Source of the DNA: Clostridia bacterium | GTDB lineage: Bacteria; Bacillota; Clostridia; Christensenellales; Borkfalkiaceae | Direction: 5' to 3' | DNA length: 64,000 nt | Assembly (NCBI GenBank): GCA_017558105.1 | Contig: JAFYWI010000001.1 | Span: 124,001-188,000 of the forward strand | Part shown: piece after piece, positions 10,421-20,764 of the stretch | How positions within the stretch are numbered: position 1 is the stretch's first letter | Layout: every line of letters starts with the position of its first letter | Program-made: the position numbers and the translations under genes | The notes under the pieces: model-generated | Told to the model about the DNA's origin: nothing | The model's database searches: none | Seen by the model: only the letters and a program-made list of their open reading frames with translations

Positions 10421-11155
10421 TTAGTTTTTTAATAGGTACATTAATATACCTGCCGAAACGGAAGCATTTAGGCTTTCCATTTGGTTTTCCATGGGAATAC
10501 TTACGGTTAGGGTTGCCTTTTCTTTTATTTGTTGGCTAACACCCCTACCTTCGTTTCCTATAACTATGCAAAAATTTTCACCAATTTTGGTTTCATACAC
10601 GTTAGTGCCGTTCATATCTGCAACGATTAACGGAATATTTATTTCGTTTAAGAATTTTTCTCTATCTACTAAATATAGGTTAACCTTAAACACTCCACCC
10701 ATACTTGCCCTTACGCTTTTTGGATTAAAAGGGTCTGCAGTTTCGCATAAATATACGTCTTTATACCCACTAGCAGCGGCAGTTCTAATTATTGCACCTA
10801 CGTTAGAAGGGTCGCTTACCCCGTCTAATAAAAGACTTTTACTTTTAGGTAAACTAAACTCTAACTCTGGCTTTTTTATAACTGCCAAAGCGCCTTGTGG
10901 GCTAACTTCAGTAGTTATAGACTTAAAAACTTCTTCTGAAACTTCTTCTACTCTAAAACTTCCGTTAGATAGGTTTTTAATTGCGTTTAAGCCGTTTTTT
11001 ACGCCCACAATAACTTCCACGTTAGCGCCACTTAAAATGGCATCGTTAACAAGTTTAGTGCCTTCTGCAAGGTAAACACCAAGTTTATCTCTGTTCTTTT
11101 TATCTTCTAAAGAACGAATTTGTTTTATTAGTGAATTTTGCTTTGAAATAATCAT
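10421..11155 (-). CDS. TrmH/SpoU family RNA 2'-O-methyltransferase
   Basis: A SAM-dependent RNA ribose methyltransferase with a SPOUT knot. The 244-residue protein has an N-terminal substrate-binding domain (KQNSLIKQIRSLEDKKNRD, AEGTKLVNDAI) and the SPOUT motifs: LLLDGVSDPSNVGAIIRTAAASG (motif 1 region), CIVIGNEGRGVS (motif 2) and SIPMENQMESLNASVSAGI (motif 3). Located directly downstream of rplT, as RlmB/TsnR-like enzymes often are in Firmicutes, which favours a 23S rRNA target. The exact nucleotide cannot be told. Confidence 0.9.
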   Translation of the reverse strand: MIISKQNSLIKQIRSLEDKKNRDKLGVYLAEGTKLVNDAILSGANVEVIVGVKNGLNAIKNLSNGSFRVEEVSEEVFKSITTEVSPQGALAVIKKPELEFSLPKSKSLLLDGVSDPSNVGAIIRTAAASGYKDVYLCETADPFNPKSVRASMGGVFKVNLYLVDREKFLNEINIPLIVADMNGTNVYETKIGENFCIVIGNEGRGVSQQIKEKATLTVSIPMENQMESLNASVSAGILMYLLKN

Positions 11156-11205
11156 TTTTTTAACAAATAAAGCCCACTAAAAGTAGGCTTTACGTAATTT
11201 TAATA

Positions 11206-11556
11206 TTATAAGCAAGCCTTTGCTTTTTCGCAAAGTGCAGCAAAGCCTTTTGCATCACATATTGCTATATCTGCTAAAACTTTTCTGTTTAGGGTTATGC
11301 CTGCCTTTTTAAGACCAAACATAAGTTTGCTATAAGATAAACCGTTAATTCTTGCTGCTGCGTTAATTCTTGCAATCCATAATTGACGGAAATCTCTTTT
11401 CTTTAGTTTTCTACCAATGTAAGCATACATTTGAGCCTTCATTACGGCTTCACGTGCTACTCTGTATCTTTTGCTTCTGCCACCAAAATAACCTTTGGCT
11501 AATTTTAATATTTTTCTACGCTTTTTAACAGCGTTTACTGCTCTTTTAATACGCAT
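11206..11556 (-). CDS. rplT: 50S ribosomal protein L20
   Basis: L20 binds 23S rRNA early in 50S assembly and in Firmicutes also represses its own infC-rpmI-rplT operon by binding the leader. The 116-residue sequence shows the family start [20 protein letters not shown], the [17 protein letters not shown] segment and [16 protein letters not shown]. It is the last gene of the operon, 15 bases after rpmI. Confidence 0.97.
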   Translation of the reverse strand: MRIKRAVNAVKKRRKILKLAKGYFGGRSKRYRVAREAVMKAQMYAYIGRKLKKRDFRQLWIARINAAARINGLSYSKLMFGLKKAGITLNRKVLADIAICDAKGFAALCEKAKACL

Positions 11557-11571
11557 AATTCCTCTCCTCTA

Positions 11572-11769
11572 TTACTTATTGTAAATAAGTGTTTTTACTG
11601 TCTTTGCTTGAGTTGCATCTACGTATGCACCATCACAAAGGTTATTCTTTCTCTTTCTGTCTTTTTTAGTTAAGATGTGGTTTTTTCCTGAACAAGACCT
11701 TTTAATCTTGCCGTTTGCTGTTACCTTAAAACGCTTTTTTGCTGCGCTTTTAGTTTTCATTTTTGGCAT
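11572..11769 (-). CDS. rpmI: 50S ribosomal protein L35
   Basis: The 65-residue basic protein starts [20 protein letters not shown] and has [17 protein letters not shown], the L35 signature. It sits between infC and rplT in the standard order. Confidence 0.97.
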   Translation of the reverse strand: MPKMKTKSAAKKRFKVTANGKIKRSCSGKNHILTKKDRKRKNNLCDGAYVDATQAKTVKTLIYNK

Positions 11770-11794
11770 AACTATACCCTCCGTTGTTTATTTT

Positions 11795-12307
11795 TTATGC
11801 TTTAGCAGGGGCTAACATCATCCAGATGTTTCTGCCCTCTGTAAGTGGTTGTTTTTCCATAACGCCAGAATCTTTTACAATTTCAAAGAACTTTTGCATT
11901 ACTTCTATACCTAAATTTGAGTGCGCCATTTGACGACCACGCATACGAATAGACACTTTTACCTTGTTGCCTTGCGCCAAGAACTTTTGCGCTTGCTTTG
12001 CTTTAACGTTAAGGTCGCCAACGTCTATCGTCATAGAAAGCCATACTTCTTTAATTTCTGTAACTTTCTGGTTCTTTTTTACTTCTTTTGCCCTTTTAGT
12101 TTGTTCAAATAAATACTTGCCGTAATTCATTATTTTACAAACTGGTGGTTGGGCGTTTGGTGAGATTTTAACTAAATCTAACCCCGCGTCTTCTGCTTGA
12201 CTTAATGCTTCTTTAGAAGAAACGATACCAAGTTGTTCGCCGTTTTCGCCTATTAAGCGAACTTCTTTATCTCTTATTTCTTCGTTAATTTGATGCTCTT
12301 TTTTAAT
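11795..12307 (-). CDS. infC: Translation initiation factor IF-3, starting at ATT
   Basis: IF-3 keeps 30S subunits free and proofreads the start codon. The first in-frame ATG (12130) would remove the whole N-terminal domain. Reading upstream, the frame stays open and gives KKEHQINEEIRDKEVRLIG, NGEQLGIVSSKEAL and LVKISPNAQPPVCKIMNYGK, which are canonical IF-3. The only sensible initiator is ATT at 12307, preceded by GCGAGG at 9 bases. This gives 170 residues, the normal size. AUU initiation of infC is the classic autoregulatory start in E. coli: IF-3 discriminates against it. C-terminal domain ends with MEKQPLTEGRNIWMMLAP. Confidence 0.93.
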   Translation of the reverse strand: MKKEHQINEEIRDKEVRLIGENGEQLGIVSSKEALSQAEDAGLDLVKISPNAQPPVCKIMNYGKYLFEQTKRAKEVKKNQKVTEIKEVWLSMTIDVGDLNVKAKQAQKFLAQGNKVKVSIRMRGRQMAHSNLGIEVMQKFFEIVKDSGVMEKQPLTEGRNIWMMLAPAKA

Positions 12308-12480
12308 GGTACTATACCTCGCTATATTTTTATAAACTTTTTAGTTTATTTAACAAAAAATAGGTCGCTTTAAGAATAAGCGACCTAAAAATAGCAAAAT
12401 TGCGTAATAAAACACTAATTTGTTATTGAGCCAGTTGCCTTAATTAGCGCTGGCGAGAAGGGTCTCTTCTTCTTCAAGCA
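12308..12480 (-). ncRNA. L20-type ribosomal leader upstream of infC
   Basis: A roughly 170-nt untranslated leader runs from a consensus promoter to infC. It contains the GC-rich segment GACCCTTCTCGCCAGCGC and GGCAACTGGC, followed by a strong terminator hairpin just before the gene. Position and plan match the L20 leader of Firmicutes, in which L20 binding favours premature termination. The sequence itself was not compared with a covariance model, so the family name rests on context. Confidence 0.65.
12352..12387 (-). terminator. Attenuator hairpin in the infC leader
   Basis: Perfect ten-base arms TAGGTCGCTT and AAGCGACCTA followed by TTTTTTG on the minus strand, 45 bases before the infC start. 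Confidence 0.85.
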
Positions 12481-12485
12481 AAATT

Positions 12486-12514
12486 ATAATACTACAAAAA
12501 TACTCTATTGTCAA
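12486..12514 (-). promoter_or_regulatory. Promoter of infC-rpmI-rplT
   Basis: TTGACA and TATTAT spaced by 17 bases on the minus strand; an overlapping TATAAT would give 20 bases. Confidence 0.75.
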
Positions 12515-12558
12515 ATATTTTTGCACACTTTTTCCTATTAATAGAAAAAGATTTTTAA

Positions 12559-13677
12559 TTATTCTTCTATTATTGCAGTTTCTGCAAAACGCCTTACAGA
12601 TTCTAACGCGCTAATGCAAGATTCTAATTTTTCGTACGTTTCGCCTATACAGATAACAGATTTTTTAGCGTTTCTTAACTTATAATAAAACCTGCCAAAC
12701 TTATCTTTATCTATAATAAAGTTGCCTTCTTTACTATTTTTCTTTACAGAAGTAATGGCAGTTTTAGCAGAAGTTTTACTTGCAACACCTTCGGTTGCCA
12801 ACATAACTTGCCCGTTAGAAGCATAAAGTTTTGCTAAATAATTACCTTCGCTATCTTTTTCTATTTTCCACTTGCCGTTAGTTCCCTTTTTAACTTCGTA
12901 TTTATCTATTACCAAAGGAACGTAATCTATATAATGGTTGCCTTCTACTACTTTTTCTGCAATTTTAGAATTTTTAGCAATTCTTTTAACCGTTTCTACT
13001 GCCTTATTGCATTGTTCTTGAGATTGGTAAATTTCACCAACGCACAACAACTTGTTTTGAGCAGACTTTAATTTGTAATAATATTTTTTGTTTTTATCGT
13101 TATAAATTACGAATTTACCTAATTCTATATTTTTAATTATGGTTGCAATGCCGTTCCTAGCACCTTCTTCGGTAGAATAAATTTCGCTAGTTAACATTAC
13201 TTCGCCGTTGCTTGCTAAAAGTTTGAAAATATATTCTTCGGTTGTTTTTTCTTCTACAACCCATTTACCTAAAAGTTGCTTTGGTTCTTTCTTTTTTGCT
13301 TCTTTTTTAGGCTCTTCTTTAGGTTCTTCTTCTTTAGGTTCAGCCTTTGCTTCAACCTTTTCTTCTTCCTTAAGAGTCTTTTCTTCTAATTCTTTTTCTT
13401 TTACAGGTTCAATTTCGTTTTCTCTAATAGAATTTACTGCGTCTTTAACCTTTTGTTCTGGCGAAGTAGAAAGTTTTTCTAACACTTCTTTTTCGGTTAA
13501 TTTTTCAGTAGCTTCTGTTTTTGCCTTTTTCTTTTTTGCTTTTGCACAAGCAATTGCCGTTATAATTATTGCAACTAATATAACGAATATTGCAACTAAA
13601 AGCCAAAACATCATTTGGTTTTCAACAATCCAACCCTTTATGCTTTCTATTAAATTGCTTATTAATAAGTTAAACAT
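12559..13677 (-). CDS. Membrane-anchored protein with two tandem YegP (DUF1508) domains
   Basis: Function unknown. The 372-residue protein has one N-terminal membrane helix (about residues 24-44, MFWLLVAIFVILVAIIITAI), then a highly charged Lys/Glu linker to about residue 135. The rest carries four copies of the YegP-type repeat: FKLLASNGEVMLTSEIYSTE, YYKLKSAQNKLLCVGEIYQS, AKLYASNGQVMLATEGVASK and YYKLRNAKKSVICIGETYEK. YegP itself has two such repeats and is cytoplasmic, so a duplicated form on a membrane stalk is unusual. It follows degV by about 20 bases and is likely co-transcribed with it. Confidence 0.82.
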   Translation of the reverse strand: MFNLLISNLIESIKGWIVENQMMFWLLVAIFVILVAIIITAIACAKAKKKKAKTEATEKLTEKEVLEKLSTSPEQKVKDAVNSIRENEIEPVKEKELEEKTLKEEEKVEAKAEPKEEEPKEEPKKEAKKKEPKQLLGKWVVEEKTTEEYIFKLLASNGEVMLTSEIYSTEEGARNGIATIIKNIELGKFVIYNDKNKKYYYKLKSAQNKLLCVGEIYQSQEQCNKAVETVKRIAKNSKIAEKVVEGNHYIDYVPLVIDKYEVKKGTNGKWKIEKDSEGNYLAKLYASNGQVMLATEGVASKTSAKTAITSVKKNSKEGNFIIDKDKFGRFYYKLRNAKKSVICIGETYEKLESCISALESVRRFAETAIIEE

Positions 13678-13697
13678 TTTTCTTTTGCTCCTAAACT

Positions 13698-14546
13698 TTA
13701 TTTATTTTCACCATCGTTAAAATATATTATGCCAAGAGTATTTGCACCGCAGTGGCTAGATATTGTACAGCCAGCAGTAGTTTTATAAATTTTCTTAAAG
13801 CCCATTTCTTTACAAGCATTTTCTGCTTTTTCTATCATTTCGTCAGATGCAGAACTATACGTAATAAAAGCTTTATCTAAATTTGGTGTGTTAAAATCTG
13901 CAAAAACTTCTTGTGAATATTTTTCAATAACGTTTACCATATTGCCACGGTATTTTTTGTCTGTGCCCATTTTACCATTTTTAACAACTATTCTTGGGCG
14001 AATTTTAAGTAAGTTTGCACCAAAAAATTGTAGCGCGTTACATCTGCCACCTTTATACAAGTAGTCTAACCTTTCTACTACGAAACTTGCTTGAACACTA
14101 GCCGTTCTTTCTTGAACTTTCTTTTGAATTTCAGAAGGGGCTAAGCCTTGGTTTGCTAAATCTCTTGCATATAATGCTAATAAACCTATACCCGTAGTAA
14201 GAGTTTGGCTATCTACAACGTAAACATTTTCTACGTTTTTAGAAGCCCTTTCTGCATTGCCACAAGAAGAAGATATACCACTTGATAATGCTATATGTAT
14301 AATTGCATCGTAATCTTTTTTAATTTCTTCAAAAAATTCGGTATATTCATATTCGTTAAGTGCCGTTGTTTTTGGTAAAACACCATTTTTATCTACAAAA
14401 GCAAAAATTTCTTCTGGTGAAATTTCGCCGTCTTTTATCATTTTATCGCCAAGAACTATTTCAAATGGTATAATTTTAATATCGTGTTCGTTTAATAAAT
14501 CCTTGGTTAAGTCGCAAGTTGTTTCTGCTGAAATTGCTATTTTCAT
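13698..14546 (-). CDS. DegV family fatty-acid-binding protein
   Basis: DegV/FakB-like proteins bind a fatty acid and, with the kinase FakA, feed exogenous fatty acids into lipid synthesis; no FakA is present here. The 282-residue protein has the N-terminal MKIAISAETTCDLTKDLL, the IHIALSSGISSSCGNAE loop and VVDSQTLTTGIGLLALYA, all part of the ligand cavity in the family, and the FVVERLDYLYKGGRCNA segment. It starts SAET where SDST is most common. GAGGAG lies 14 bases before the ATG. Confidence 0.9.
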   Translation of the reverse strand: MKIAISAETTCDLTKDLLNEHDIKIIPFEIVLGDKMIKDGEISPEEIFAFVDKNGVLPKTTALNEYEYTEFFEEIKKDYDAIIHIALSSGISSSCGNAERASKNVENVYVVDSQTLTTGIGLLALYARDLANQGLAPSEIQKKVQERTASVQASFVVERLDYLYKGGRCNALQFFGANLLKIRPRIVVKNGKMGTDKKYRGNMVNVIEKYSQEVFADFNTPNLDKAFITYSSASDEMIEKAENACKEMGFKKIYKTTAGCTISSHCGANTLGIIYFNDGENK

Positions 14547-14754
14547 AATAATTTTTTTCTCCTCATAATAATGTTTAAAACAAATCTTTTTATTATTTTA
14601 ACATTTTTTTAATACTTTTTCAACTCATTGTTGAAGATTTTTTTATCATTTTTCAAAATATAAAAGTTTTAGTTTGGAAAATTTTTGTAATTGCTTGCTT
14701 TCTTTAACCTTTAAGTGTTATTATATATAGGTAATTACATTTAGGAGATTTTAT

Positions 14755-16092
14755 ATGAACAAAATTAACGGGCAAATAGAAAGTACTACGGTTGCTTTTG
14801 AAGATTTTGCTAAATATAACGAACAAGTTGTAACCGTTAAAGGTTATATTCACAGAATTCGTGAAATGACTGGTTTTTCTTTTATTATTTTAAGAACTCA
14901 TAACCAAACCATACAATGCGTTTACGCGCCAGAGTTTTCTTCTTACCGCTTTGATGAAACCATTACCGAAGAAACTTGCGTAGAAGTTAAAGGTAAGGTT
15001 GTTTGCAGTAAAGACGCTAAGGGCAACGACAGATATGAAATTCAAATACACGATATTAAAGTTTTATCTCGCCCTAAAGAACTATTACCTATTGTTGTTA
15101 ACAAAAAACAATTAGATAATATTCAACTAAATACCATATTAGACCTACGCCCAATTTCTTTAAGAAACCCTAAGCAAAGGGCAATTTTTAAGATACAAGA
15201 AGGTATTCAAAGGGGTTTTAGAGAGTTTTTAAGTAAAAATAACTTTACCGAAATACACTCCCCTAAAATTAACTTTGCCGGTGCTGAAGGTGGCACTAAC
15301 GTATTTAAGTTAGATTATTTTGGTAAAGAAGTTTTCCTTGCACAATCTCCACAATTATATAAGCAAGCTATGGTTGGCGTTTACGAAAGAGTGTTTGAAA
15401 TTGCACCGGTTTTCCGTGCAGAACACCACGATACGAGTAGGCACTTAAACGAATATATTTCTATGGACTTTGAAATGGGCTTTATAGACAGTTTTGAAGA
15501 CATTATGAATATGGAAACGGGTGCTTTAAAATATATAATGAATTTATTAAAAACGGAATACCAAAACGAAGTTGAACTTCTTAAAATAGATATTCCTGAA
15601 ATAGATTCTATTCCTTCTATGAAATTTATGGAAGCCAAAGAACTTTTAATGAAAAAGTTTAAATATCAACCTACCGATATGAAAGACTTTGACCCACAAG
15701 AAGAAGAACTATTGGGTAAATACGCTAAAAAAGAACTTAATAGCGACTTTATTTTTATTACCCACTACCCTTCTAAAAAACGCCCTTTCTATACTATGGA
15801 TGACCCTAACGACCCAGAATATACCCTTTCTTTCGACCTATTATTTAGGGGCTTAGAAATTACTTCTGGTGGCCAAAGGGTTAACGATTACGACACTCAA
15901 GTTGCTAAAATGGTTAAATGCGGTATGAACCCAGAACTATTTGAAACTTACCTTATGTTCCACAAATACGGCGCTCCACCACACGGTGGTTTAGGGCTTG
16001 GCTTAGAAAGGTTAACTATGCACCTATTAGGCTTTAAGAACGTTAGAGAAGCAACCCTATTCCCAAGAGATATAAATAGGGTTACTCCATAA
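14755..16092 (+). CDS. aspS: Aspartyl-tRNA synthetase, archaeal type (probably non-discriminating)
   Basis: The enzyme charges tRNA with aspartate. At 445 residues it lacks the bacterial GAD insertion and has the short archaeal/eukaryal plan: N-terminal OB fold (VVTVKGYIHRIREMTGFSFI), class II motif 2 (VFEIAPVFRAEHHDTSRHLN) and motif 3 (GGLGLGLERLTMHLLG). Enzymes of this type in bacteria usually also charge tRNA-Asn, which then needs the GatCAB amidotransferase; neither GatCAB nor AsnRS is in the window, so this is inference. The gene is monocistronic, with AGGAG 8 bases before the ATG and its own terminator. Confidence 0.92.
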   Translation: MNKINGQIESTTVAFEDFAKYNEQVVTVKGYIHRIREMTGFSFIILRTHNQTIQCVYAPEFSSYRFDETITEETCVEVKGKVVCSKDAKGNDRYEIQIHDIKVLSRPKELLPIVVNKKQLDNIQLNTILDLRPISLRNPKQRAIFKIQEGIQRGFREFLSKNNFTEIHSPKINFAGAEGGTNVFKLDYFGKEVFLAQSPQLYKQAMVGVYERVFEIAPVFRAEHHDTSRHLNEYISMDFEMGFIDSFEDIMNMETGALKYIMNLLKTEYQNEVELLKIDIPEIDSIPSMKFMEAKELLMKKFKYQPTDMKDFDPQEEELLGKYAKKELNSDFIFITHYPSKKRPFYTMDDPNDPEYTLSFDLLFRGLEITSGGQRVNDYDTQVAKMVKCGMNPELFETYLMFHKYGAPPHGGLGLGLERLTMHLLGFKNVREATLFPRDINRVTP

Positions 16093-16125
16093 ACAATAAA
16101 TAATAATTCAAATAATAATTTTTAC

Positions 16126-16165
16126 AAAAGCACTTTAATTAACGTTAGGGTGCTTTTAATTTTTC
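16126..16165 (+). terminator. Terminator of aspS
   Basis: AAAAGCAC and GTGCTTTT arms with a 16-base loop, then AATTTTTC. Confidence 0.65.
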
Positions 16166-16200
16166 TATTAGAAAAAATTGGCAAATAGTTTATAAAAGTG

Positions 16201-16228
16201 TTGACAAATTTATTTATGTGTATATAAT
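16201..16228 (+). promoter_or_regulatory. Promoter of groESL
   Basis: TTGACA and TATAAT spaced by 16 bases, directly ahead of a CIRCE operator. Confidence 0.85.
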
Positions 16229-16232
16229 AGAA

Positions 16233-16259
16233 TTAGCACTTATATGTTAAGAGTGCTAA
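16233..16259 (+). promoter_or_regulatory. CIRCE operator (HrcA binding site) of groESL
   Basis: TTAGCACTT, nine bases, GAGTGCTAA: one mismatch to the CIRCE inverted repeat. It covers the expected transcription start, the usual place for HrcA repression. hrcA is not in the window. Confidence 0.93.
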
Positions 16260-16276
16260 AACAAGGAGGCGTTATT

Positions 16277-18204
<1,928 letters not shown>

Positions 18205-18225
18205 GATAAATAAGTTAAACAAATT

Positions 18226-18262
18226 AAAAAGACTATCTGTTTTGCAAGATAGTCTTTTTTTT
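18226..18262. terminator. Bidirectional terminator between groEL and the ABC transporter gene
   Basis: Thirteen-base arms AAAAAGACTATCT and AGATAGTCTTTTT with T runs usable in both directions; the two genes converge here. Confidence 0.9.
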
Positions 18263-18280
18263 GTTGTTCGTTTTTATATT

Positions 18281-20752
18281 TTATTCCGTTCTTAATGCAA
18301 CAACAGGGTCTTTTTTAGAAGCAACCCTTGCAGGAATTAGCCCTGCAATTAAAGTTAGCGCTACGCTTATTACTATTAAAACAACTGCTACTATTGGGCT
18401 TAATACTGCTAAACTGCCTACCCCTTCTACCAAAGAGCCTAACAATAGGTTTATTGGAATTGAAACTAAATAGGTAAACGTAACCCCTATTACGCCTGCG
18501 AATAAACCTATTAAGAAAGTTTCGGCATTAAATACGTTAGAAACTTCCCTTTTAGATGCGCCAAGCGCCCTTAACACACCTATTTCTTTTGTTCTTTCTA
18601 CAACTGAAATATATGTTATAATACCTATCATTACACTTGAAACTACTAACGAAATAGAAGTAAATGCAACTAATACGTAAGTTACTGCGTCTACCATAGT
18701 AGAAAGCATTGAAAACATCATACTCATAGTATCTGCATAAGTTATATAATTTTCGTTTTCTTCTTTACCTTCTGCTTCAGTGATATTCCAATCGTCTATT
18801 GCCTTTTTAATTATTTCTTTAGAGTCGAAATCTTTTGCATAGATTTTAATTTCTGAAGGAGTATCTATACCAGCAAGTTGGCGCAAAACGGTGTTCTTTT
18901 GTTCTTCTTTAATTCCCAGTAATAAATAATTTTCTTCTACGAGTTTAACTATGTCAGAACCTTTATTATCATCAACAACCTTTTCGCCTAGTGCTTTTGT
19001 GTAACAAAGCCCAGTTTTTAAAATGCCTTCTACGTTTGGTTTTGCACGAAGAATACCTACTATTTTTATTTCTTCTAAGCCTTCTTCTTCACCCGTTAAA
19101 GTTGCTGGCGTCATACCATTTTGGTAAATTAAATTATTGTTTGCTAAATATAGTTTTTTACCTTCGTTTTCATCTGTTGTAACTATGTTTTTAATGTCTA
19201 CCGATTCAGTTGTTCCGTCGCCAAAAATAACCGTTCCGTCGCTTTTAATATCGGCAGAAATTAAACCTAAAAAGGCAAGCGTCATATCGCTTACACCGTT
19301 ATATTTATCTACTACTAAAACGGCTTCGTTAAAATTATTTTCTTCAAGAGACGGCATTTTGCCATACAACACGTCGTACTGTTCTTCTATTAACTCTTTA
19401 CTATTTGGAATTTGTTGTACGGTTGGTATAAATTGGCGAACAAACGCACCACTCATACCCATTGCTTGTTGTAAAACCCCGTCGTATTTAAGTTGAATAC
19501 TACTCATAACGTCGTCTATAGAAGTAAAGTTACTTTCGGTTATTGGTTTATCGTCTACGGTAACGTCAAAGTCTGCGTATAAATACTTAGTCATATCGTA
19601 GCCGTAGTCGTATTCGATATCGTGATAATAATTTTTATCTATTTCGTGCAAATAATCTAAAAAGCCGTTATCGTTAGATAAATTATTACTCTTTAGCATA
19701 CCTTTTAATTTAGAAAAGGCTTCTTCTACAAAAACGTTATCTAATTGTGGGTATTGCTCTTTTGCATCGGTATAAACCATTTTAGAAAAAGAAGATAAAT
19801 CTACCGAATTTTCGCTAATGGTTAGTGGGTAAGTAGCCAAACTATCTGTTTGCATTCTTGCCATATACGCGTTAAAACCGTTAGATAATGCCAAAACCAT
19901 AGCCACGCCTATTATACCAATAGAGCCAGCAAAACTTGTTAAAATAGTTCTAGTTTTTTTAGAAATAAGGTTCTTTAACGAAAGTTTTAGTGCCGTAAAG
20001 AAAGACATTTTTGGTTTTCTTTGCTTTTTTGCGCTTTCGGTTTCGGTAACGTTTAGTGGGTTTGTATCGCTAATCTTTTCGCCGTCTAATAAGTTTATAA
20101 TTCTGGTAGAATATTTTTTTGCTAAATCTGGGTTGTGAGTTACCATAATAACTAACCTATCTTTAGCAACTTCTTTTAATAAATCTAATACTTGCACACT
20201 TGTTTCAGTGTCTAAAGCGCCGGTAGGCTCGTCGGCTAAAATAATTTCTGGGTCGTTAATTAGCGCCCTTGCTATTGCAACCCTTTGCATTTGCCCACCA
20301 GAAAGTTGGTTAGGAAGTTTGTTTTCTTGCCCACTTAAGCCAACCTTTTCTAGCATTTTCATAGCCCTTTGTTGCCTTTCTTTTTTGTCTATGCCAGAAA
20401 GTGTTAAAGCAAGTTCTACGTTGGATAATACCGTTTGGTGTGGTATTAAATTATACGATTGAAACACGAAGCCTATGCTGTTGTTTCTATATCTATCCCA
20501 ATCGGCATCTTTATATTCTTTAGTAGAAACCCCGTTAATAATAAGGTCGCCAGAAGTATACCTATCTAAACCACCAATAATGTTAAGTAAAGTGGTTTTG
20601 CCACAGCCAGAAGGACCTAATATAGATACGAACTCGTTTTTTCTAAAGTTTATATCTACCCCTTTTAGTGCGTGAACTTGGTTTTCGTTTGAGCCGTATA
20701 CTTTAACTATCTTTTCTAATTTTAACGCACATTGTTCTTTTTTAGCGCCCAT
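18281..20752 (-). CDS. MacB-like ABC transporter, ATPase and permease fused
   Basis: An 823-residue fusion of an ABC ATPase (residues about 10-230) and a FtsX/MacB-type permease. The ATPase has Walker [11 protein letters not shown], signature [15 protein letters not shown] and Walker [13 protein letters not shown]. One membrane helix follows at about residue 270-295, then a roughly 370-residue extracytoplasmic domain, then three C-terminal helices with the FtsX motif ([19 protein letters not shown]). Such proteins extrude peptides or lipoproteins or work in stress signalling; the substrate is unknown. It starts 12 bases after htpG and is likely co-transcribed with it, an uncommon pairing. Confidence 0.92.
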   Translation of the reverse strand: MGAKKEQCALKLEKIVKVYGSNENQVHALKGVDINFRKNEFVSILGPSGCGKTTLLNIIGGLDRYTSGDLIINGVSTKEYKDADWDRYRNNSIGFVFQSYNLIPHQTVLSNVELALTLSGIDKKERQQRAMKMLEKVGLSGQENKLPNQLSGGQMQRVAIARALINDPEIILADEPTGALDTETSVQVLDLLKEVAKDRLVIMVTHNPDLAKKYSTRIINLLDGEKISDTNPLNVTETESAKKQRKPKMSFFTALKLSLKNLISKKTRTILTSFAGSIGIIGVAMVLALSNGFNAYMARMQTDSLATYPLTISENSVDLSSFSKMVYTDAKEQYPQLDNVFVEEAFSKLKGMLKSNNLSNDNGFLDYLHEIDKNYYHDIEYDYGYDMTKYLYADFDVTVDDKPITESNFTSIDDVMSSIQLKYDGVLQQAMGMSGAFVRQFIPTVQQIPNSKELIEEQYDVLYGKMPSLEENNFNEAVLVVDKYNGVSDMTLAFLGLISADIKSDGTVIFGDGTTESVDIKNIVTTDENEGKKLYLANNNLIYQNGMTPATLTGEEEGLEEIKIVGILRAKPNVEGILKTGLCYTKALGEKVVDDNKGSDIVKLVEENYLLLGIKEEQKNTVLRQLAGIDTPSEIKIYAKDFDSKEIIKKAIDDWNITEAEGKEENENYITYADTMSMMFSMLSTMVDAVTYVLVAFTSISLVVSSVMIGIITYISVVERTKEIGVLRALGASKREVSNVFNAETFLIGLFAGVIGVTFTYLVSIPINLLLGSLVEGVGSLAVLSPIVAVVLIVISVALTLIAGLIPARVASKKDPVVALRTE

Positions 20753-20764
20753 ATACGCCCCCTT

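Noticed and set aside
11795..12130. infC starting at the first ATG (111 residues)
   Set aside because: This would remove the conserved N-terminal domain that is encoded in frame upstream.
14547..14754. T-box leader before aspS
   Set aside because: No AGGGTGG-type T-box sequence or terminator/antiterminator pair is present.
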